From NCBI RefSeq assembly GCF_003711225.1, contig NZ_CP031030.1, positions 496,001 to 560,000 on the forward strand: a stretch of DNA of 64,000 nucleotides, read 5' to 3'. The stretch is from Runella sp. SP2 (GTDB lineage Bacteria; Bacteroidota; Bacteroidia; Cytophagales; Spirosomataceae). The notes beneath the pieces were generated by a model. That model saw nothing but the letters and a program-made list of their open reading frames with translations, made no database searches and had not been told where the DNA came from. Made by a program: the position numbers and the translations under genes. Shown piece by piece: positions 1 through 9,511 of the stretch (position 1 is its first letter; each line of letters opens with the position of its first letter).

Positions 1-44
1 CAAAATGCCTCATTGAGTTCATATTCCTAATTACACAAGGGCAG

Positions 45-824
45 ATGTTGGATGAACGACTGTCCGAACAAGTCAGAGAAATACGTAAAAATAATCAAAA
101 TGATAAAATTGATTTTTTAAGAAAAGTCCTATTAGCAGATGCTTGTAAAACTCCTATTAATATTAACCATTTGATAGTTTCGGAACAGCTAAATATTGAC
201 TACCAAGAAATTATAAAAAGTACAAATAATGAGTTCGTTTATTTAGAGGACGACTATATACATGGTTATCATTGGGTTAGAAACTCACACTTATTGAAAA
301 TACTACATGAAAACTACTCTAATCCTGCTATTACTGCGTTAAAAACTATTTCATTGATTGACGACAGCCAAAAGCCATTTTTTCTTGGAAATTTATCAGA
401 AATACCAGGTTTTGATGTAGAGGTTCTCATTGAAAACTTCAAGTATATTGCTGATAGGACTGATTTAAAGACATATTTGGCTTTCCTAAGTGGTATTTTT
501 AAAATAGGTGAATATCTTTTCTTTTTGAGGAACAAAGAGGTTTACCAAGAGGCTTATGATAAATTTAACGAGGGTGTTTTATTATTATTCAATGCCAAAT
601 TTCTACCAACTCAAGAAATTGATCTTTTTAGTTTGTTTAGTGATAATCGTAATTTCAGAGAAGTAAAGGAGTTGAGTGATATGATAACCATTACTCATAG
701 AGGTTTTCAATATGTTGGTTTTTTTGTGAATTCTAACGAATTTAAATATGAATTTAATGACACAAATTTAGATTTGATTGGTGAAGTAATGGATTGGTTT
801 TACTGGATTAAAAAAATATTTTAA
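45..824 (+). CDS. Unknown protein, N-terminal part of a frameshifted gene
   Basis: I do not recognise this protein. It is a 259-residue, lysine/asparagine-rich, apparently soluble polypeptide with no signal peptide or clear motif. The frame stays open upstream to the window edge (14 more codons), so the ATG at 45 may be internal and the gene may begin outside the window. Its stop at 822-824 falls just after an A7 run (810-816). One extra A there would fuse it in frame to the following reading frame, which is already open from 812. The two pieces are therefore probably one gene of about 580 residues or more. The region is AT-rich compared with the genes after 2.2 kb, which fits an accessory or horizontally acquired gene. 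Confidence 0.6.
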   Translation: MLDERLSEQVREIRKNNQNDKIDFLRKVLLADACKTPININHLIVSEQLNIDYQEIIKSTNNEFVYLEDDYIHGYHWVRNSHLLKILHENYSNPAITALKTISLIDDSQKPFFLGNLSEIPGFDVEVLIENFKYIADRTDLKTYLAFLSGIFKIGEYLFFLRNKEVYQEAYDKFNEGVLLLFNAKFLPTQEIDLFSLFSDNRNFREVKELSDMITITHRGFQYVGFFVNSNEFKYEFNDTNLDLIGEVMDWFYWIKKIF

Positions 825-871
825 GTCTAAATCAGGCTGAAAAACTTATCGAAAATTCTAAAATACTTGAC

Positions 872-1789
872 TTGGACATAAATTCTTTTAGTTTTTTCTC
901 GCAGTCACTTTATAGACTTTATCCAGAAAAACACAATAAGTGGTTTACGAAAAATAAAGATAAAATCCTTACAAAGCTGGAAACCCATCTGAAATGTTCT
1001 ATCTCATTAAGTGGAAATCAGGTTAGCATGACTTATTCAGAGCTTGTCGAAGGTGAGTCACCAAATGAAGCTACTATGAATCGATTAAATACAATCCGTT
1101 CCGCTATACCTTTTTGTGAATTATATAAAGGAAAACATACTTTCATGTCCATAATGACAAAACTTGTAAAGTTGAAATACCAATATGCCTACGATGAGTC
1201 AAAAAAAGAAGTTTCTGCTGAAAATTTGCATTTTCAAAGCGATGTAGAAAAGAATAAAATTTTTGATAGTATTGTAGATGCTCATTTTAGAGTTAAGACT
1301 TGGTATGAGTTTACTGAATGTTACTACAATCTAAGAAACGATATTGTTATTTACTGCGAAGATTTATGTAGAAGGCTAATTGGCGCTTCTCATAAATTCA
1401 AAAAAGAAGCACCTGTTATTGCTGAAAACATATTACATAGCTACAAAATAATGCCTGTTGAAATCAAAGAGTTAGAAAAACCTTTTTCAGATTGTCGTTA
1501 CTTTTTTAATTCATTTAATAACTTTTTGATTATGAAGTCAAAAATCCTTCAGAATGAATATGATATAGAATCAAAAAGATTGCTGTTTATAAACTTTAAT
1601 AATTGTTTAATAAAACTTTATAAAATGCAAGATTTCTTTGATGAGCTTGAAGGATTTGCACCAACTTACTTTAATTTTGAAAAATTAAACCAAAGAGAAA
1701 TTAGAGCGTTGAAAAATTTAAAAGAACTATTGAAAAATAATGTTCCACAAAGTAGCGATTATTGGGACTTAGACACAATTATGGATTAA
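872..1789 (+). CDS. Unknown protein, C-terminal part of a frameshifted gene
   Basis: This 305-residue frame begins with a TTG at 872, but it is open and protein-like back to 812, straight after the A7 run that ends the preceding frame. The bases between (NQAEKLIENSKILDLD in this frame) read like ordinary protein, and no ATG start or promoter is apparent. I infer the piece is the C-terminal half of the gene at 45-824, separated by a one-base deletion in the A-run. It is rich in Lys, Asn and Phe, has no membrane segment and shows no motif I can name. Real inactivation, slippage on the A-run and a sequencing error are all possible. Confidence 0.55.
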   Translation: MDINSFSFFSQSLYRLYPEKHNKWFTKNKDKILTKLETHLKCSISLSGNQVSMTYSELVEGESPNEATMNRLNTIRSAIPFCELYKGKHTFMSIMTKLVKLKYQYAYDESKKEVSAENLHFQSDVEKNKIFDSIVDAHFRVKTWYEFTECYYNLRNDIVIYCEDLCRRLIGASHKFKKEAPVIAENILHSYKIMPVEIKELEKPFSDCRYFFNSFNNFLIMKSKILQNEYDIESKRLLFINFNNCLIKLYKMQDFFDELEGFAPTYFNFEKLNQREIRALKNLKELLKNNVPQSSDYWDLDTIMD

Positions 1790-2219
1790 AGGGATGTAGT
1801 TGTCGAAACTCACTCAATGACAAATTCATTAAGCTCGCCGCTTTGCTCAGCGAAATGACCTCTTCGATAGCTGCTCGGTACAATAACTGTGAAAAACGCA
1901 ATGTGTTTCACTATATCGTACCGCCTATTTTGAGTCCAAACGCCCATCGATAATCTAACCGCTATCTCTTTCCCTGATTCTCCGACCAATCGTCTTCTTG
2001 ATGATTTAGCGCTACAAACCTAGCCCTAAAACTATTAAAGCGTTTTGCGTGAGAAGTTGACGAAATAGATTATATTCGTCCAGCTAATTTCTGCGCTAGA
2101 AATTTCCTCCATTTGCCTCTGCTCTTTGACATTCTCTTTCTTTTTCAATGCGTTGACATTTTCCTTGTTGCGCCTCAAAACCTACTCCCTTAGGAGATTA
2201 ACCTTTACCTTACCCTACT
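1790..2219. other. Intergenic stretch with one imperfect inverted repeat
   Basis: I see no convincing gene in these 430 bases. A 63-codon frame at 1762-1953 overlaps the preceding gene and has no protein-like features. The only structure is a nested imperfect palindrome at 1876-1923: CGGTAC pairs with GTACCG, and GTGAAA with TTTCAC inside it. It lacks a T-run. The purine stretch taggagatt, about 20-30 bases upstream of the ATG at 2220, is too distant to be a normal ribosome-binding site. Confidence 0.4.
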
Positions 2220-3293
2220 ATGAAAAATCTAATTCAACCTATTGTTTCGAATCAACCTGAACCCGGGCATCATGCCAGAAGTGTACTTACGATTGAAGAG
2301 TTTATCCGTTTATTGAAAGAAGAAGAGGATTATTGGGCACCTGAGCAAAACAATACCAAGCGAATGATTACTCGTTTGCGTAAAATCTTTTATGACCAAT
2401 GGGGATGGAATAGCGAATTGATACGTGGGGCGGCAGCGATAGAAAGCCGTTTTGAGACGGTTCTCCATGATTCTCCCGTGAATCATGGGAAAGAAGTTGT
2501 TCGGTATAAAAAGCTGGTGTATATGCCCGTGTATCGAGTCGTGACTTATACCGACCACGACAAGGTTTTTGGCGATACCCGAGCGGGAAAAGTGCCCTTT
2601 ATTTACGAAGGCGATCACCAAGATGTAGTGCTGACCGAAGGGCATTTTTGTGACGTTGCCCACACCTTGGCGGGCTTGGATGCCATCAATTATAAGCAGG
2701 TGGTCAGCCCATTGCCTTCGTTTTTATCATTTCTTACTCCATTTGTTCCGCATGTTGACTCCAACGTGGATGTCGTGACATGGTTGGGTGACATCGCGAG
2801 TAGTTCGGCCGATTTTCTTTTCGATTACTTGAAAAACAACGGAAAATCGGTGAGTGGCAAGGAGGCACAAGAGGTAATAAACGTAGATGCTTCGGCTTCG
2901 GATATGCTGGGGGATATAGACGCGTACGTGATAGCCCATCATTACGACATTGGAAGTTCGAACGGGATGCGGTGTACTGAACTACTAACGGACTATTATC
3001 TGGGTGATAATGGCTACCGCGCACGGCGGTTTTCTACGTTTTGCTCCGTTATAGGGCTCGAAAAATGGAATGGACGGGAGTTTGCCAATGAAAAACAGTG
3101 GCTGGCGTATTATCGAAAGCAGCTACGAGACAGTACGTCCTTTGTGACGTATAGTGTTAATGAAAAGACACTTTCGGGCGTGTTGCTACCGCTTAAAATA
3201 TGGTTTCATTGGTACGACGATGCCTTAAAGTTAGACCTACTCCTGAGTATTTTTTTAAAAGCCCTTAAACATAACCTTACACTTGAAAAATAA
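2220..3293 (+). CDS. Hypothetical protein
   Basis: A 357-residue soluble protein that I cannot assign. It has no signal peptide. The N-terminal third is charged (EEEDYW, NNTKRMITRLRK). The middle carries a Gly/Asp/His-rich stretch (YEGDHQDVV) and an HVDSNVDVVTWLGDIASSS segment, and a second GDIDAYVIAHHYD segment lies at about residues 230-245. The C-terminus is predicted helical. The stop lies 6 bases before the ATG of the polytopic membrane protein at 3300, so the two are probably co-transcribed and may act together. Codon use and GC look like the housekeeping genes further on rather than the AT-rich gene before it. Confidence 0.7.
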   Translation: MKNLIQPIVSNQPEPGHHARSVLTIEEFIRLLKEEEDYWAPEQNNTKRMITRLRKIFYDQWGWNSELIRGAAAIESRFETVLHDSPVNHGKEVVRYKKLVYMPVYRVVTYTDHDKVFGDTRAGKVPFIYEGDHQDVVLTEGHFCDVAHTLAGLDAINYKQVVSPLPSFLSFLTPFVPHVDSNVDVVTWLGDIASSSADFLFDYLKNNGKSVSGKEAQEVINVDASASDMLGDIDAYVIAHHYDIGSSNGMRCTELLTDYYLGDNGYRARRFSTFCSVIGLEKWNGREFANEKQWLAYYRKQLRDSTSFVTYSVNEKTLSGVLLPLKIWFHWYDDALKLDLLLSIFLKALKHNLTLEK

Positions 3294-3299
3294 TGCCGT

Positions 3300-4472
3300 A
3301 TGGAAATCTCTAAAAAAGTGCTGTGGATTATTGCCTCGTTAGTACTGCTTTTTCTTTTACCTTATCTCGGAGCACTTATTGCGTTTAATAGCGATTTGCC
3401 CCCCAATTTATTTACGTATCCAGCCATTGTTCCCCAAGCCAAATCGCACTTTAATGGGTATGTATTTGCCATTATTTCTGTCTTTTTTGTGGCCATCGCG
3501 TTGTTGTATATTTACCCAAGGCTTTTTGGTTTTAAGCGTGTGGTGGTGTACGTTTCGGTCAAGAAAAAAAGGTCTTTGCCCCTTTGGTTTTGGATTTCGT
3601 TAGTGGTCTGGTGTGGGTGTCTTATTTTACTCTGGGGGAAATTCCAAGGTATTCGTTGGTTTCTTAAATTTATCGATATTTTGCTTTGGTGGAGTTTTAC
3701 ATTGATGATTGATGGAATCGTGTACGCCAGAAATAACGGACGGTCGCTGGCGACGATACGCCATCGGGAATTGGTTGGTATTGCTTTTGCTTCGATTTTA
3801 GGTTGGATGTTTTTTGAGTATTTCAACTTCTTTGTGGATGACAATTGGTACTATCCTCAAGGGGGGCAGATACCGCCAGCGGAGTTTTTGAGTTACTCCA
3901 TGCTCGCTTCTACGGCCGTCTTTCCTATTGCCTTCGAATGGTATAGTTTGTTCAATACGTTTGAATCTTTTAAGGCAAAGTATTCCAAGGGAGTAAAATT
4001 GGTAGTGCCCAAGTGGCTAAAAATGGGGCTATTGGTGCTGAGTTTTGGGGTGATGTTTTCCATCAGCTTCTTTCCCGATACGCTTTTCTTTGCCGTGTGG
4101 CTGAGCCCGTTGATAATCTTGGCCATCTTGTTGTCCGAAATGAAAATATGGTCGCCTTTTACGCCTATTAAAGACGGGAATTGGTCGCCGTTGTTGCTGA
4201 TTGCCCTTTCGTGGGTCGTTTCGGGCGTGTGTGTTGAGTGCTGGAACTACTTCAGTGCCGACCACGTCAATGGCCAAATAATCACCGAAAATACGCTTTA
4301 TTGGGCCTACAGCGTACCGTATGTAGATGCGTATCATTTGTTCGAAATGCCCATTTTAGGGTATTTGGGGTATTTGCCTTATGGGATATATGCGGGCGTG
4401 TGGTGGATAACTTTTGCCTTTTTACTCAACATTCCTACGCAGTTTTCGGAAGCGGGACATGACAATGTGTAA
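3300..4472 (+). CDS. Polytopic inner-membrane protein of unknown function
   Basis: A 390-residue, very hydrophobic protein with roughly ten membrane helices, the first at about residues 8-28 and others near 53-72, 95-112, 120-142, 157-178, 198-218, 240-285, 297-318 and 345-385. Aromatic residues are abundant. A conserved-looking C-terminal segment reads ECWNYFS, then YSVPYVDAYHLFEMPILGYL. I recall such segments in uncharacterised bacterial membrane proteins but cannot name a family. It starts 6 bases after the preceding gene, suggesting an operon, and the cyclase gene follows closely. No transporter motif or catalytic residue is evident. Confidence 0.7.
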   Translation: MEISKKVLWIIASLVLLFLLPYLGALIAFNSDLPPNLFTYPAIVPQAKSHFNGYVFAIISVFFVAIALLYIYPRLFGFKRVVVYVSVKKKRSLPLWFWISLVVWCGCLILLWGKFQGIRWFLKFIDILLWWSFTLMIDGIVYARNNGRSLATIRHRELVGIAFASILGWMFFEYFNFFVDDNWYYPQGGQIPPAEFLSYSMLASTAVFPIAFEWYSLFNTFESFKAKYSKGVKLVVPKWLKMGLLVLSFGVMFSISFFPDTLFFAVWLSPLIILAILLSEMKIWSPFTPIKDGNWSPLLLIALSWVVSGVCVECWNYFSADHVNGQIITENTLYWAYSVPYVDAYHLFEMPILGYLGYLPYGIYAGVWWITFAFLLNIPTQFSEAGHDNV

Positions 4473-4515
4473 GCACTAATTGAGGGGAGACAATCGCATA
4501 AAACGATGCCATACG

Positions 4516-6486
4516 ATGAAAATAATTGTACAACTACTTAGGCAATGGGCAGAGTTAGCTACCAGCAAAACAAGCAGGGTGGTTGGTATTTTGTGCTTTT
4601 GCTGGGGAATGACCGTGTTAGGGCAAAACCCTGTTATCAATTGGGACGGAAAACAAAAGGTAGTCGATATTGCCGAGCAAGTGTTGATTTTGAAAGACAC
4701 AAGTGGTCGTTTGAAAATAGAGGACGTTGCTTCGCCCCAATTTGCGGATAGGTTTACCCTATCAAAACAGAAGGTGTTGAGTTTCAATGATGAGGATTAT
4801 TATTGGGTCAAAGTCCAAGTTCGGAATGTAGCCTCTACCCAAGTGCTGCTAGAAATAGCGCAACCTATTTTGTCGAAGGTTGATTTTTATTACCAAGAAC
4901 CTACTACCCAAAAATGGCACGTAGTCCAAGAGGGATTTATGACGCCTATTCAACAGAAAGCTTATAAGCACCAATACCAGCTTTTTTTGTTGCCCCCAGC
5001 CGCCCAGACCTATTATTTACGCTTTCAGTCATTAGGACTTGCGGTGCCACTTCGGCTTTGGAATGAAAACGTGTATGAAGAGAAAATAGGTACCCAACGC
5101 ATCGTTTTTGGGATTTTTACGGGCATCATGGGCTTTGTGGTTATCCTCAACCTCTTTTTCTTTTTTTCTCTTCAAAAATTAGCCTATGCACACTATGCGG
5201 TGCTGGTATTTATTTATTACCTGACGGCCTCCAACGTCGAAGGTTTTCTTTTGTATGTACATCCTAAAGCCGATTTGTTTTATGGAATGTTCATTACTTC
5301 GATTTTTAATATGCCAATTGGAGTCTCCTTTGCCCTGCTCTTTTTGGACATCAAAAAAGTAAGTACTCGACTGTATAAAGTTGGGTGGGGGTTCTTTATT
5401 TACTATTTGACGTTTATCTTCTGGCATCGGTTTTTGTCGCCGCTCACTTTGGCATACGTGACCAATTTCCATGGCCTGATGGTGGTGTTAATTATGGCTA
5501 CTTTTGGGATACAGGCGGGCAGAAAAGGCAATCGAATCGGGTATTACTTTTTTGTTTCGTATTTACTGTTCTTCTTGTTGGCCGCGCTGGATACCAAAAG
5601 CAAATTGACGGGCACCCCAACGTACATTTTTGATTTGTCGTATGTGTCGTTAGGCTTTCTTACGGAGGCAATTACCCTTTCATATTTGCTGACCAAACGT
5701 TTTGAATGGGAAGGCCAAGCAGTGGCAGAGGAAAGGCTAAAATCGCAGGAACTTCTGCTGGCACAAACAAGGGAAAATGAGCGGATTGTGCGCGAACAAA
5801 ACGTTATCTTGGAGCAAAAAGTAGCCGAACGAACCCGTGAGTTGGTCGTCGAAAAGCAAAAATCGGATGACTTACTTTTGAATATTTTGCCGTCGGACAT
5901 CGCCGATGAATTAAAAGCGACGGGAAGAGCCAAAGCCCGAAAGTATGAGTCAACGTCGGTGCTTTTTGCTGATTTTAAAGACTTTACTGTATTCAGTCAA
6001 AACCAAAGTGCCGAAAAAGTGGTCGCAGAAATTGACCATTGCTTTAGGGCGTTTGATCGTATTGTGAAAAACTACGGACTCGAAAAGATTAAAACGATTG
6101 GGGATGCTTACATGTGTGCAGGTGGTTTACCTACCCCTAGCGATCATCACGCCCAAAACATCGTACAGGCAGCTTTGGAAATATGCGCTTTCATGAAGCA
6201 ACTAAAAGCGGAAAAAATCAAGGAAGGGGAACTGTATTTTGAGGTGCGGGTAGGGATTTGCTCGGGGCCAGTGGTAGCGGGTATCGTTGGGATTAATAAA
6301 TTTGCGTACGATATATGGGGAGATACCGTCAACACGGCGGCGCGAATGGAGCAGCACAGCGAACCAGGAAAAGTAAACGTGAGTGGTTCGACGTACGAAT
6401 TGATTAAAGAGACGTATAATTGTATCCCAAGAGGAAAAATTGCTGCCAAAAATAAAGGCGAAATAGAGATGTATTTTGTGGAGTAG
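4516..6486 (+). CDS. 7TM-DISM adenylate/guanylate cyclase
   Basis: Class III nucleotide cyclase fused to a membrane sensor (656 aa), expected to make cAMP or cGMP in response to an extracytoplasmic signal. I chose the ATG at 4516 over a TTG at 4480 because it gives a signal peptide ending near VLGQ. The order is: periplasmic 7TMR-DISMED2-like domain (about 40-185), seven membrane helices (about 194-396), a coiled coil (about 400-450), then the cyclase domain from about 455, introduced by LLLNILPSDIADELK. Metal-binding aspartates lie in LFADFKDFT (about 483) and KTIGDAYM (about 526); the WGDTVNTAARME segment (about 600) is the transition-state region. Base specificity cannot be read safely. 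It follows the membrane protein by about 40 bases. Confidence 0.92.
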   Translation: MKIIVQLLRQWAELATSKTSRVVGILCFCWGMTVLGQNPVINWDGKQKVVDIAEQVLILKDTSGRLKIEDVASPQFADRFTLSKQKVLSFNDEDYYWVKVQVRNVASTQVLLEIAQPILSKVDFYYQEPTTQKWHVVQEGFMTPIQQKAYKHQYQLFLLPPAAQTYYLRFQSLGLAVPLRLWNENVYEEKIGTQRIVFGIFTGIMGFVVILNLFFFFSLQKLAYAHYAVLVFIYYLTASNVEGFLLYVHPKADLFYGMFITSIFNMPIGVSFALLFLDIKKVSTRLYKVGWGFFIYYLTFIFWHRFLSPLTLAYVTNFHGLMVVLIMATFGIQAGRKGNRIGYYFFVSYLLFFLLAALDTKSKLTGTPTYIFDLSYVSLGFLTEAITLSYLLTKRFEWEGQAVAEERLKSQELLLAQTRENERIVREQNVILEQKVAERTRELVVEKQKSDDLLLNILPSDIADELKATGRAKARKYESTSVLFADFKDFTVFSQNQSAEKVVAEIDHCFRAFDRIVKNYGLEKIKTIGDAYMCAGGLPTPSDHHAQNIVQAALEICAFMKQLKAEKIKEGELYFEVRVGICSGPVVAGIVGINKFAYDIWGDTVNTAARMEQHSEPGKVNVSGSTYELIKETYNCIPRGKIAAKNKGEIEMYFVE

Positions 6487-6543
6487 TCTTATTTCTAGCA
6501 GCACTTTAGAAACAAAAGTAATTGATAAAAACCATTTCAAAAC

Positions 6544-7470
6544 ATGCTTAAACTTGGATTTGTGAGTGCCATCTTGGCCGATTTTGGGTACGAACACGTG
6601 ATTGATTTTGCCGCTAATCACGGCTTTTCGTGCGTAGAAATGATGTGCTGGCCCTCTGATAATGCCGACGCGCGCCGCTATGCAGGGGTGACGCACATCA
6701 ATGCCGAACGCGTACTGTCCGACAGCGCGTACGCCCAAAACTTGGTGTATTATGCCAAAGAAAAAGGAATTACGATTTCGGGCTTGGGCTATTATCCTAA
6801 CCCCATGGACTCCGATGCGGAAAAGGCGGCCTATTTCCGCGAACACATCAAAACCCTCATTAAAGCGGCGGCGAAGCTAGGTTTACAGAATGTCAATACG
6901 TTTGTTGGGCGTGACCCGTCCAAAAATGTGACCGAAAACCTCAAGACGTTTGGCCAAGTGTGGCCCGAAATTATCAAGGTAGCCGAAGAACATAACGTGA
7001 AAATCGGTATCGAAAACTGTCCCATGTTTTTTACCAACGACGAGTGGCCTGGAGGTAAAAACTTGGCTACGACGCCTGCGATTTGGGACCGTATGTTTGA
7101 AATTATTCCAAGCCCCATTTTAGGACTGAACTACGACCCATCGCACATGATTTGGCAAATGATGGATGAAGCCAAGCCGATTTACGATTACAAAGACCGC
7201 TTGCACCATATCCACCTCAAAGACGCAAAAGTGTATAAAGACAAGCTCGACCGTGTTGGTATTATGGCCAATCCGCTCGAATACCACAGCCCCAAACTCC
7301 CAGGCTTGGGTGATGTCAACTGGCGAAAATTCTTTGCGGCCCTGACCGACGTGCGCTACCGTGGTCCTGTGTGTATTGAGGTGGAAGACAAGGCGTATGA
7401 AGGCAGTATTGAGGATGTGAAAGCGGCGATTTTGACCAGCCGAAACTATTTGCGCCAGTTTTTGGGTTAA
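6544..7470 (+). CDS. Sugar phosphate isomerase/epimerase (xylose isomerase-like TIM barrel)
   Basis: A 308-residue cytosolic protein of the AP_endonuc_2 / xylose isomerase-like TIM-barrel family. Recognisable barrel segments are GFSCVEMMCWP near the N-terminus, VKIGIENCPMF (a metal-binding Glu), LGLNYDPSHMIWQ (Asp/His), HHIHLKDAKVY and the closing GPVCIEVEDKAYEGS. Members isomerise or epimerise sugars or inositols using a divalent metal, and the exact substrate cannot be inferred. It ends 16 bases before the AAA ATPase of the Septu-like pair, but that pair is probably functionally independent. Confidence 0.88.
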   Translation: MLKLGFVSAILADFGYEHVIDFAANHGFSCVEMMCWPSDNADARRYAGVTHINAERVLSDSAYAQNLVYYAKEKGITISGLGYYPNPMDSDAEKAAYFREHIKTLIKAAAKLGLQNVNTFVGRDPSKNVTENLKTFGQVWPEIIKVAEEHNVKIGIENCPMFFTNDEWPGGKNLATTPAIWDRMFEIIPSPILGLNYDPSHMIWQMMDEAKPIYDYKDRLHHIHLKDAKVYKDKLDRVGIMANPLEYHSPKLPGLGDVNWRKFFAALTDVRYRGPVCIEVEDKAYEGSIEDVKAAILTSRNYLRQFLG

Positions 7471-7486
7471 TCCAAAAAACATTTCC

Positions 7487-8767
7487 ATGAGAATCGAAGA
7501 AATCACGCTACGAAATTTTCGTAATTTTCAAGAACAGACTTTTCAGTTTCCTAGCCTTTTTACGGTTGTCATTGGAGAAAATGGAAAGGGGAAATCCACG
7601 CTGTTGCAATCACTAAAGGTGGCAGCGGGGACTTTTTTGCTGGGCCTGAAAGAGGCCGAAAGGATTCATATTCTTTCAGAAGATATTCGTAGGGTTGATT
7701 TGAATACACGATTTGTGCCTCAATTCCCCTGTGAGTTTATGGTAAAAGGGGATTTTTATGGGCAGCCTGTGTCTTGGAAACGAAGCAAAAATACGCTCGA
7801 TGGACGTACCACTTCTGCCGATGCCAATGAACTGATTGGCTTTGCACAAGTGATAGAACAACGGGTAAATGAAAATTTGGAAGAAAAAGTAAATCTTCCT
7901 GTGCTTGGATTTTTTAGTACAGCACGACTGTGGGCAGAATCAAAACAGACCTTTAAACTGAAAACGAAAGGGTCTCGTCTGAAAGATGGCTATGCTCGCT
8001 GCCTTGACCAACGCTCTGATCGTATCACTCCGATGGAGTGGATAAAAAGTAACTATTATAAACAGCTCAAAGGAATCGGCTCGCAAGGGCTTTTGAAGGC
8101 TGTTTTGGAGGCAATAAGTACGTGTATTCCCAACTGGACAGCGGAGGAGTGGGATGAAGATACCGATGATTTGTTCGGAACACTCCTTACGCCCGATGGA
8201 CAGTCGAGCAAGATGCCTCTGTACTACCTCAGCGACGGTTTGCGTACCATGGCGGGACTTGTCGCTGAGATTGCTTACCGTTGTGTCATACTCAATAGCC
8301 ATTTAGGAGAAGAAGCTGTGAAGCAGAGCAAAGGGATTGTGCTGATTGACGAATTGGATATGCACTTACACCCCAATTGGCAACGGCACGTAGTTAATGA
8401 CCTAAAAACGGCTTTCCCGAACATACAGTTTGTGGCTACTACCCATTCGCCTTTTATTGTACAGTCGCTGAATAGCAATGAGTTAATTAATTTGGATGCC
8501 ATATCGGATGTGTCGCCCAAAGAATTAACCGTCGAGGAGGTGGCTCAAGAAATAATGGGCGTAGAAAGCGCATATAGTATTGAAAACACTCAGCAAGAAC
8601 AGTTAAGTAAAACGTATTTTGAAACATTAGAAACGGGTACATTAGCTGAACCCACTACGCGAGATATACTGGAAGAAATAGAAACCCAAATAGCCGACCC
8701 TGCAATGAGAGCATTGCTTCAAATGAAGAAGCTTAAAAAGCAACTTAATCCTGAACAGCCACTATGA
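7487..8767 (+). CDS. ptuA: AAA ATPase, PtuA-like component of a Septu defence system
   Basis: A 426-residue ABC/SMC-like AAA ATPase of the AAA15/21 type. The N-terminus (EITLRNFRNFQEQTF) is typical of RecF/SMC-fold enzymes. Walker A is GENGKGKST (residues 30-38), the signature-like segment is YYLSDGLRTMAGL, Walker B is VLIDELDMHLHP with Asp288/Glu289, and the H-loop His is 320 (TTHSPF). There is no TOPRIM domain, which argues against an OLD nuclease. The stop overlaps the start of an HNH nuclease (ATGA at 8764-8767), the arrangement of Septu PtuA-PtuB, in which the ATPase complex licenses the nuclease against phage or invader DNA. The family call is by motif and synteny; a closely related pair also forms the effector of some retrons, but no reverse transcriptase is present here. 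Confidence 0.82.
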   Translation: MRIEEITLRNFRNFQEQTFQFPSLFTVVIGENGKGKSTLLQSLKVAAGTFLLGLKEAERIHILSEDIRRVDLNTRFVPQFPCEFMVKGDFYGQPVSWKRSKNTLDGRTTSADANELIGFAQVIEQRVNENLEEKVNLPVLGFFSTARLWAESKQTFKLKTKGSRLKDGYARCLDQRSDRITPMEWIKSNYYKQLKGIGSQGLLKAVLEAISTCIPNWTAEEWDEDTDDLFGTLLTPDGQSSKMPLYYLSDGLRTMAGLVAEIAYRCVILNSHLGEEAVKQSKGIVLIDELDMHLHPNWQRHVVNDLKTAFPNIQFVATTHSPFIVQSLNSNELINLDAISDVSPKELTVEEVAQEIMGVESAYSIENTQQEQLSKTYFETLETGTLAEPTTRDILEEIETQIADPAMRALLQMKKLKKQLNPEQPL

Positions 8768-9501
8768 GACCTATTTTTCGTGGGCCAGTGCCTATCGATG
8801 AAAACGGGCAGATGAAAGTAGTGAGTGACTACAAGGATTGGCGAATGGACTTGGTGGAGCGAATTGGGAACTATTGCTCGTACTGCGATATGGTACTGAA
8901 CGATAGCCCTCAAGTGGAGCACGTAGTTCCTAAAAATCCTCAGCCTAATCAGCCCCAAGGTTCTTTGCTGGCGTGGGACAATATGGTATTGGCTTGCGGG
9001 CCGTGTAACAGAGCCAAAAGTAATAATCCGTGTGGAACGGATACGCATTATCTGCCTGATTTCCACAATACGATATTGGCCTTTGAAACAAAAAATATTT
9101 CTTATCGTAATAAAAATGCCTGTATTATTACAGTCAAATCGGGTTTAACGTTTGCGCAAGCGACCAAAGGCCAAAATACCGTTAACCTCTGCCAGCTAGA
9201 TAAAGTGGTAGTGACCCCTCGGGCAACGGATTTGCGGTGGAAATATCGTTTTGAAGCCCTACAAATGGCTAAGTATTGGCGAAATGAATGGGATAGCTGG
9301 GGACAAACTACTCCTGCGTTTTTGAGACTTCTTCAAACCGCAGCCATTTCAAAAGGCTTTTTTATGGTTTGGTACGAAGTTTTTTCTGAGGTACCTACAG
9401 TAGTCAAAGCGCTTATAGAAGCATTCCCAAATACGGCGGTCGATTGCTTTGATGAACAACAAGGGTATAGGCTCAAGCGTCGAAATCCCGCTGATTTTTA
9501 A
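8764..9501 (+). CDS. ptuB: HNH endonuclease, PtuB-like component of a Septu defence system
   Basis: A 245-residue HNH nuclease resembling the TIGR02646/PtuB family. Paired cysteines C38-x2-C41 and C78-x2-C81 bracket the catalytic segment: Glu52-His53 (VEHVVPK) followed by WDNMVLACGPCNRAKS with Asn82, a zinc-stapled beta-beta-alpha-metal fold. The C-terminal part is helical and may contact the ATPase. The start codon overlaps the ATPase stop by four bases, so translation is probably coupled. The expected role is DNA cleavage once the PtuA complex is activated by infection. The radical SAM gene downstream begins 10 bases after the stop and looks unrelated. Confidence 0.85.
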   Translation: MRPIFRGPVPIDENGQMKVVSDYKDWRMDLVERIGNYCSYCDMVLNDSPQVEHVVPKNPQPNQPQGSLLAWDNMVLACGPCNRAKSNNPCGTDTHYLPDFHNTILAFETKNISYRNKNACIITVKSGLTFAQATKGQNTVNLCQLDKVVVTPRATDLRWKYRFEALQMAKYWRNEWDSWGQTTPAFLRLLQTAAISKGFFMVWYEVFSEVPTVVKALIEAFPNTAVDCFDEQQGYRLKRRNPADF

Positions 9502-9511
9502 CAACCACTCC

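Noticed and set aside
1762-1953. 63-codon frame after the first unknown gene
   Set aside because: It overlaps the preceding gene, has no start support, and its composition is not protein-like; treated as chance.
7487-9501. Retron reading for the ATPase and HNH pair
   Set aside because: No reverse transcriptase or msr-msd-like sequence is visible in the surrounding region.
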